A model generated the notes under the pieces. The model was not told the DNA's origin. It was given only the letters and a program-made list of their open reading frames with translations, and did no database searches. From positions 1 through 46,394 of the forward strand of contig JAIRNI010000040.1 in assembly GCA_031258145.1 (NCBI GenBank): a stretch of 46,394 nt of DNA, written 5' to 3'. Source of the DNA: Holosporales bacterium. GTDB taxonomy: Bacteria; Pseudomonadota; Alphaproteobacteria; RUG11792. Below, in pieces: positions 41,289-46,394 of the stretch. Every line of letters starts with the position of its first letter. Position 1 is the first letter of the stretch. The translations under genes were made by a program, and so were the position numbers.

Positions 41289-41720
41289 TCACCACTCCGA
41301 TGGAAATTTCGATGGATATATAGATTCTGTACTGTCGAGCTTTATGGGTGGAGTAACGGTCTCGTAGTTCAATACTCTTTGTAAGTCCTTCAATGCTTGG
41401 TAGAGCTCCAAGTACCGTTGAAACACTGTAAGAATAGGCTTCACTAGTGTTTCTAATCTTGGGTCCACTGTCGAGGGAACCTGGGGCCTGTCCGGGTCCT
41501 GGTCAAGGGTTGCTGCATCGCGTAAAACGAGCTCAGCTCGTGTTCGACCTGCATCTACCCCTTCTAATAGGTCTGTAATTTCTCCCGGAGTTGGGATGTG
41601 ATATTTTGTTGTCACCACTTCAGCACTGGCCAGAGCCCCACATTCATCACTGGCCAGAGCCCCACATATGGTCAAAGTAACGGCTGCTGCCGCCCTTACT
41701 ACATTTGATTTTGCTTCCAT
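41289..41720 (-). CDS. Small secreted protein, unknown function
   Basis: The 143-residue product has a signal-like N-terminus (MEAKSNVVRAAAAVTLTICGALA) and a strong AAGGAG ribosome site. An 8-residue tandem repeat (CGALASDE, CGALASAE) spans the probable cleavage site. It is encoded by the 24-base-period repeat ACTGGCCAGAGCCCCACAT at 41625 and 41649. The rest is polar with a helical C-terminal part (ILTVFQRYLELYQALKDLQRVL). No family recognised. Confidence 0.65.
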   Translation of the reverse strand: MEAKSNVVRAAAAVTLTICGALASDECGALASAEVVTTKYHIPTPGEITDLLEGVDAGRTRAELVLRDAATLDQDPDRPQVPSTVDPRLETLVKPILTVFQRYLELYQALKDLQRVLNYETVTPPIKLDSTESIYPSKFPSEW

Positions 41721-41835
41721 CGATATTCTCCTTTTCTAAAAAAACCGAAAATTCCACGGGACAGACATCGCCCCGCGCAGTTTGCATTGTACTCTACTTG
41801 TTATTCTTCCGTCAACTACTTCCTTTTGTAAATCT

Positions 41836-41869
41836 TTTCGCATGCTCCTTTGCCACCAATTCTGATTCC
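41836..41869 (+). repeat. GCCACCAATTCTGATTC repeat copy
   Basis: TCGCATGCTCCTTTGCCACC followed by AATTCTGATTCC repeats the right part of the palindromic insert in cca (19770-19815). It lies 7 bases after the pdhC stop, between pdhC and the secreted-protein gene's start. Confidence 0.6.
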
Positions 41870-41875
41870 TTAGAG

Positions 41876-43219
41876 TTACTTGAGAGTTCCATTGAATTCT
41901 GGCATTACCAACGTCACTGGGTTGTTCAGGAATTCCGTGATTTTCTCCAGGAATTTGGCGGCGTCTTGACCATCGATTACTCTATGATCGATGGCGTATC
42001 CTATCTTCATGATCATGGCCTTCTTGATCTCATCGTTAGAATCGAAGATCGGAGTTTTGATGGCCGGACCAATCGATAATATACTAGCTTGCGGTATGTT
42101 TATTATCGAGTAAAAAGAATCTATTTGATGTGTTCCAAGGTTCGAGATGGTGAGTGTGCCTCCATCCATTTTACTCGCGGGCAACCTCTTTTCTCTCGCC
42201 AATTTTGCGAGGTCTCTGAGTTCTGCCGAGATTTCTCTAATATCTTTTTTGTCGGCGTTCGAGATAATTGGTGTCAAGAGCCCGAAATTCGTGGCCACCG
42301 CGACCGAGATGTCAATCGACATATATCGGCGAATACATCCATCATGATACGTGACATTGACATTTGATACATCTCTCAAGGCCAAAGCCACCGCCTTTAT
42401 TATAAAATCAGTTACGGTGAATTTTGTACCGCGCAGATCACTTATCTTCTTACGGAGCGACAATAGATCGGTCACGTCCGCCGCCACAGTCATATAAAAA
42501 TGCGGAACCTCATTTTTGGCTTTCGTCAATTTGGCGGCTATCAGAGTTTTGACATCAGAAAGTGGAGTCTCAGTGAAAGCCGTCTCACTGGCATTGCAAC
42601 CAGTTTCCCTGGTCTTCAAGACATCGGCTTTAACGATGCGTCCACCGGGACCCGTTCCGATAATCGTCGATATATCGATCCCATGAAGACCGGCAATCCT
42701 CTTGGCCAATGGACTAGCTTTCACCTTAATGATATCTTTAATCTGCTCGGCGGGTATACACTGCCCTCGAAAGTTTGCGGGTTCGTCGATCCGCTGCTCG
42801 TCTTGAGCAGTACGTTCAGTACAGCTCGGCGCCTGCGCGACATGTCTCCTGCCCTCAATTCTTTCGATGACCGGGTATACTTGTTTGATGATTGTTTCTT
42901 TTGCCGGCGCTGTTGGAGCGTCTTTATTCCCGGTTCCCAGTGTCTCCAATAGGATCACGATTTGATCATCGGTATCGGATTTCTGGCGAATAATAGCGAT
43001 CGGGGTATTGATATGGACATCTTTAGTACCCTCGACAACGAGGATCTTCTCTAGAACACCGCGATGTATGGATTCGATTTCCATGGTCGCTTTATCGGTA
43101 TCGATTTCAGCCAGAACGTCTCCAACATCGATGACATCTCCCTCATTCTTGCACCAAGTGACCAGATTCCCCTTCTTCATGGTTGGGCTCATGGCTGGCA
43201 TTTCTAGGACAATCGGCAT
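41876..43219 (-). CDS. pdhC: Pyruvate dehydrogenase E2 (dihydrolipoamide acetyltransferase)
   Basis: E2 carries the acetyl group on lipoate to CoA and forms the complex core. The 447-residue product has one lipoyl domain (1-75, DTDKAT with lipoyl Lys43), a linker, an E1/E3-binding domain (VKASPLAKRIAG...GPGGRIVKADV, about 165-200) and the catalytic domain ending in YAIDHRVIDGQDAAKFL. Six bases separate it from pdhB. E3 (lpd) is not in the window. Confidence 0.97.
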   Translation of the reverse strand: MPIVLEMPAMSPTMKKGNLVTWCKNEGDVIDVGDVLAEIDTDKATMEIESIHRGVLEKILVVEGTKDVHINTPIAIIRQKSDTDDQIVILLETLGTGNKDAPTAPAKETIIKQVYPVIERIEGRRHVAQAPSCTERTAQDEQRIDEPANFRGQCIPAEQIKDIIKVKASPLAKRIAGLHGIDISTIIGTGPGGRIVKADVLKTRETGCNASETAFTETPLSDVKTLIAAKLTKAKNEVPHFYMTVAADVTDLLSLRKKISDLRGTKFTVTDFIIKAVALALRDVSNVNVTYHDGCIRRYMSIDISVAVATNFGLLTPIISNADKKDIREISAELRDLAKLAREKRLPASKMDGGTLTISNLGTHQIDSFYSIINIPQASILSIGPAIKTPIFDSNDEIKKAMIMKIGYAIDHRVIDGQDAAKFLEKITEFLNNPVTLVMPEFNGTLK

Positions 43220-43225
43220 CCCACT

Positions 43226-44218
43226 CTATCTCCTTCCACACATACGTAATATCCTATCAACTATAGCATCCGCATTGGGAAGCGCTAAATCTTCAAGTTT
43301 TTTGGAATAGGGCATGGGTACATCAGCTGAAGTAATACGTAGAGGCTCAGCATCGAGATAATCGAATGCTCCATCTGTAACGATGGATATTATCTCTGAT
43401 CCAATGCCGCAGGAAGACCATCCCTCCTCAATATTAACGATACGCCCCGTTTTTTTCACTGAGTTTACGATGGTATTTTTATCGATAGGTCTGAGACTTA
43501 TAAGATTAATAACCTCTGCAGAAATTCCGTGATTTTCATGCAGAATCTCCGCGACCTCCAGCGCATGCATCACAGAAATTGAAAAGGCCGTAATCGTGAC
43601 GTCGATTCCCTCACGCATGATGATGGCCCTATCGAGTGGCATCAACTCCGTATCCTCATGCATTCCAAATTCCAGGCCGTATAAAACCTCGTGTTCCAAA
43701 AAGACGACTGGATTGTCATCCCTTATGGCAGCCTTCAACAAGCCCTTGGTTTCGGTTGATGTATAGGGCGCCACGACCTTGAGGCCCGGGACGTGAGCGT
43801 ACCAGCTCGCGAAGCATTGAGAATGCTGGGCTGCGACCCCACGAGGGACTCCGTTTGGGCCTCGAAATACGATGGGGCAATGCAGGGCCCCTCCAGACAT
43901 GTATAGCGTCTTCGCCGCGGAATTAACGATATGGTCAATCGCCTGCATCGCGAAGTTGAAGGTCATGAATTCTACGACGGGTCTGAGGCCGGCCAGGGCG
44001 GCTCCAACCCCTATCCCGGCGAAACCATATTCAGTGATCGGAGTATCGATGACTCTCTGCTCCCCGAATTCATCGAGCAGCCCTTGACTGACCTTATACG
44101 CTCCTTTATACAACCCGACTTCCTCTCCCATCAAGAATACCGCCTGATCTCGGCGCATTTCTTCGGCGAGGGCATCCCTTATCGCCAGTCTAACCTGCAT
44201 CTTCGTTGTATCGCTCAT
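43226..44218 (-). CDS. pdhB: Pyruvate dehydrogenase E1 beta subunit
   Basis: The 330-residue subunit has [51 protein letters not shown] and [17 protein letters not shown], the E1 beta signatures. It lacks the N-terminal lipoyl domain found on many alphaproteobacterial PdhB proteins, so lipoate is carried only by E2. The ATG overlaps the pdhA stop by 4 bases. Confidence 0.97.
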   Translation of the reverse strand: MSDTTKMQVRLAIRDALAEEMRRDQAVFLMGEEVGLYKGAYKVSQGLLDEFGEQRVIDTPITEYGFAGIGVGAALAGLRPVVEFMTFNFAMQAIDHIVNSAAKTLYMSGGALHCPIVFRGPNGVPRGVAAQHSQCFASWYAHVPGLKVVAPYTSTETKGLLKAAIRDDNPVVFLEHEVLYGLEFGMHEDTELMPLDRAIIMREGIDVTITAFSISVMHALEVAEILHENHGISAEVINLISLRPIDKNTIVNSVKKTGRIVNIEEGWSSCGIGSEIISIVTDGAFDYLDAEPLRITSADVPMPYSKKLEDLALPNADAIVDRILRMCGRR

Positions 44219-45174
44219 GATAATATTACATCCTTTCCTAGATCGGTTTCCTCTGGCTCCGCAGAATTAATTGCGAATTGCGCAGCTTTCTCCATGATCT
44301 CTTCAGCTTCACTTTCAATCCTCTCCAATTCTTCTAGGGCTACTCCATACGCCTCGATCAATTCATTTCGCATCCTCATGATGGGATCCCGCTCCCTCTT
44401 GATCTGCTCGACCTCAGATCGAGGACGGTACGTCCCGGGATCAGACATAGAATGTCCTCGATAGCGGTACGTATCCATGTGGAGTATGACTGGGCCTCGT
44501 CCATCTCTAGCATATTCTATGGCTTCCTTTGACTTTTCGATCACATCGAAGACATCCATCCCATCGGCCGATATCGTGGGAATGCCGAACGGATCACCTC
44601 GATTAAGCAACGAATTCCCGGCTACGGCCCGTGGCATCGATGTCCCCAAAGCATAATGATTATTTTCCACGATATAGACGGCCGGTAAATTCCACAGTGC
44701 CGCCATGTTGAACGATTCGTATACCTGGCCTTGATTGGCGGCACCGTCTCCGTAGAATATCAAGGCAACTCCTCCATCGCCCTTATGTTTATGTGCCAAT
44801 GCTAGCCCTGTACCTATCGATACCTGAGCTCCAACGATCCCATTCCCGCCATAAAAATTAAATTGCCTATTATACATGTGCATGGAACCACCCTTGCCAT
44901 TTGAGCAACCGGTACTCTTCCCACAGAGCTCCGCCATGATGACTTTGGGACCTACTCCTAAAATCAACATATGGGCATGGTCGCGGTAGCTGGTGATAAC
45001 AGAATCTAGGGCTAGAGAGTTATGTAATACCCCGGTAGCCACAGCCTCCTGCCCAATATATAGATGGCAAAACCCTCGGATATGACCCTGCGTATAGAGC
45101 TCCGCCGCCTTCTCCTCGAAACGCCTGGCCTCTACCATCTTCCGAAATAAATTCAAAACATCATCCGAATGCAT
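44215..45174 (-). CDS. pdhA: Pyruvate dehydrogenase E1 alpha subunit
   Basis: E1 decarboxylates pyruvate with thiamine diphosphate. The 319-residue subunit shows [15 protein letters not shown], the ThDP motif [23 protein letters not shown]...ENN, and [15 protein letters not shown]. First gene of pdhA-pdhB-pdhC. Pyruvate from the host would be turned into acetyl-CoA by this complex. Confidence 0.97.
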   Translation of the reverse strand: MHSDDVLNLFRKMVEARRFEEKAAELYTQGHIRGFCHLYIGQEAVATGVLHNSLALDSVITSYRDHAHMLILGVGPKVIMAELCGKSTGCSNGKGGSMHMYNRQFNFYGGNGIVGAQVSIGTGLALAHKHKGDGGVALIFYGDGAANQGQVYESFNMAALWNLPAVYIVENNHYALGTSMPRAVAGNSLLNRGDPFGIPTISADGMDVFDVIEKSKEAIEYARDGRGPVILHMDTYRYRGHSMSDPGTYRPRSEVEQIKRERDPIMRMRNELIEAYGVALEELERIESEAEEIMEKAAQFAINSAEPEETDLGKDVILS

Positions 45175-45350
45175 CTAATCCTGAGGAACCACGACTACTG
45201 AAAGGTAACAAATCTGAAGAATATTGTAGCATCCTGATTAAAGAACTCCAATCTCTTAACACCCCCTGCCCCTCAATTTCTATACTTTTTGTTAACCTTC
45301 GCGTACACTCAAGCCGTTTGGCAGCAATAAATTGATGCACTAAACAAAGC

Positions 45351-45439
45351 AAAACTTGGCTCAGAAGCCGCCTTCGGCAAATTTTCTTCGATGTTAAAGC
45401 CGGTAAATACTTGTGTGCTTATTGCCTTGTGTGAGCATA
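45351..45439 (+). repeat. Hairpin element copy D
   Basis: The modules are AGCCG-CCTT-CGGC within AACTTGGCTCAGA and a T-rich run, palindrome GGTAAATAC...GCTTATTGCC (outer GG-CC instead of AA-TT), and the tail TTGTGTGAGCATA. It lies between pdhA and a minus-strand secreted-protein gene end. The 295-base gap 45175-45469 holds nothing else recognised. Confidence 0.8.
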
Positions 45440-45469
45440 CGTTGTTTTATTGAATTGATCACTATGTGT

Positions 45470-45916
45470 CTAGATTCGTGATAAAATCCGTTGAATAAGG
45501 TCTACCAAAGTATCGGTTAAATCTCTCATATTCTCCATAACCATATGTCGCTTTATTTGATCGTTAGATTCCTGAGACTGGGCCGTACTGAGGCCAGACT
45601 CTACAAAATGTTCGTATGATGCCGTCCTATGTGAGATTCGGGAAAACTCGTTAAAAAGAATGTCAACGTCTTCCGGTGTCGTGAGACGGTTAATGTAATC
45701 ATAGCACTTATCTAAACAAGAGTTCCCTAGCATCCTTTCCATTATTGCCAGCCATTTCATGGCGCATTGAGCTATAGCCGCCTGGACATCAGGGTTTAGG
45801 CAAGATGGATCCGGGATAATGGGTGACCCCTGAAGCGAGGACACGTGATCATCCGTTGCGTGTGCCATTGGCGCCACTATCATTCCCAACGTGGCGATAG
45901 TATATTTCATCTTCAT
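45470..45916 (-). CDS. Small secreted protein, unknown function
   Basis: The 148-residue protein has a signal peptide (MKMKYTIATLGMIVAPMAHA, cleavage before TDD), four Cys in the mature part (PSCLN, AQCAM, NSCLDKC) and a mainly helical body ending in MRDLTDTLVDLIQRIL. GGAG lies before the ATG. A CtrA-type site lies 49 bases upstream. No family recognised; paired cysteines suggest disulfides outside the cytoplasm. Confidence 0.75.
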   Translation of the reverse strand: MKMKYTIATLGMIVAPMAHATDDHVSSLQGSPIIPDPSCLNPDVQAAIAQCAMKWLAIMERMLGNSCLDKCYDYINRLTTPEDVDILFNEFSRISHRTASYEHFVESGLSTAQSQESNDQIKRHMVMENMRDLTDTLVDLIQRILSRI

Positions 45917-45964
45917 GGCTATTCTCCATTAAGACTTCATCTATTTAATTATTACATGTATAAA

Positions 45965-45979
45965 TTAAGGAATTATTAA
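45965..45979. promoter_or_regulatory. CtrA-type site before the secreted-protein gene
   Basis: TTAA-GGAATTA-TTAA fits TTAA-N7-TTAA exactly, 49 bases before the start codon at 45916. AT-rich flanks raise the chance of coincidence. Confidence 0.4.
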
Positions 45980-46028
45980 AGTACAAAGCGCCGATAGTTA
46001 TTTTATACTTGTCAATACTTATACGCAC

Positions 46029-46051
46029 CGGTAACTCAGTAAGAGCTACCG
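46029..46051 (-). terminator. Stem-loop after the edge gene
   Basis: CGGTAACTC-AGTAA-GAGCTACCG forms a nine-step stem with one mismatch, 18 bases after the stop of the minus-strand gene at 46070. There is no good T run, so termination is uncertain. Confidence 0.4.
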
Positions 46052-46069
46052 ATCCTTTTCAGCCAGAAT

Positions 46070-46394
46070 TCACGAAACACCCAGCGTCCGTTTTTCAGTC
46101 TCCACCTCAGCCTTTAAGTTTTCACACGCCTTGACGAACTCACTGATGTGGGGTGTTGGAGCACTACTATTCCCCGCGGGCTGCCCCTGCATCAACCCGA
46201 ACTGCAGCCTCCATATGATCTCATTCAAATACTTACCCTCGGCATCCTTCAAAGCCAATGGATCCACCTCTGGCCCCCTCGTGAGGGCCGGGATCCTGGA
46301 AGCTGGGTTCGAGGCGTCGATGGACAGTCTATACACCATCTCCATCGGGGGACTAATCACGTATTCTCCCCGCTCATCCTTCATGTATCCACAA
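46070..46394 (-). CDS. Hypothetical protein, partial at the window edge
   Basis: The reading frame is open to the window end, so the N-terminus may lie outside; an ATG at 46384 would give 104 residues. The visible part is polar (ISPPMEMVYRLSIDASNP, then LKDAEGKYLNEIIWRLQFGLMQG, then a helical end). No signal peptide or ribosome site is visible at the ATG. Its position next to other secreted proteins hints at the same class. No family recognised. Confidence 0.5.
   Translation of the reverse strand, partial: CGYMKDERGEYVISPPMEMVYRLSIDASNPASRIPALTRGPEVDPLALKDAEGKYLNEIIWRLQFGLMQGQPAGNSSAPTPHISEFVKACENLKAEVETEKRTLGVS

Noticed and set aside
1-46394. CRISPR array, prophage or complete insertion sequence
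   Set aside because: No regularly spaced direct repeats, phage structural genes or intact transposase were seen; only fragments and non-coding miniature elements.

Overview
The window looks like part of the chromosome of an obligate intracellular alphaproteobacterium, most like Holosporales- or Rickettsiales-type endosymbionts. The evidence is alphaproteobacterial PopZ and MipZ, a three-gene pyruvate dehydrogenase block (E1 alpha, E1 beta, E2), broken ancestral operons, many decayed insertion sequences, several interspersed palindromic repeat families, and an unusual number of signal-peptide-bearing proteins with no recognisable family. The order is inferred from gene content, not from a phylogeny.

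Layout. 1-585: repeats only, including one arm of a long inverted repeat whose other arm lies at 30372-30794. 586-11717, mostly plus strand: skp-lpxD, ndk (minus), a secreted protein (minus), tolC, popZ-trxA, hemW-surE, then a MotA/ExbB-like gene overlapping prfA. 11718-12249: convergent intergenic region with palindromes and DnaA-box-like 9-mers. 12250-20561, minus strand: a UDP-sugar dehydrogenase homologue lacking catalytic residues, a small HTH protein, murC, brnQ-mnmA, tRNA-Arg, rph-cca. 20707-26178, plus strand: a tightly overlapping operon of amino-acid-type binding protein, receptor adenylate cyclase, dicarboxylate/amino-acid symporter and a DUF1015 protein. 26223-27040, minus strand: two tRNA-Leu genes around rpmI-rplT. 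27211-33704, plus strand: small secreted protein, lone secretin, mipZ, inverted-repeat arm, secreted leucine-rich-repeat protein, secreted two-domain protein. 33766-39902, minus strand: rpsP-rimM-lgt-serS and rpsB-tsf-pyrH, separated by a secreted-protein gene destroyed by a miniature transposon. 40114-46394, minus strand: secreted hypotheticals (one frameshifted), a transposase stub, pdhA-pdhB-pdhC, and two more hypothetical proteins.

Housekeeping genes cover translation, lipid A and peptidoglycan synthesis, lipoprotein maturation, RNA processing and acetyl-CoA supply. PopZ and MipZ imply that the alphaproteobacterial polarity and division-site system is retained. The accessory layer is secreted, probably host-facing, proteins and short repeats. 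The most notable signals are: a G-quadruplex motif carried in both arms of an inverted repeat spanning about 30 kb; a modular hairpin element that terminates, abuts or extends genes; TTAA-N7-TTAA (CtrA-type) sites before several promoters; palindromic insertions inside coding sequence; a UDP-sugar dehydrogenase fold stripped of catalytic residues; and a binding-protein/cyclase/symporter operon that looks like a nutrient-sensing cAMP module.
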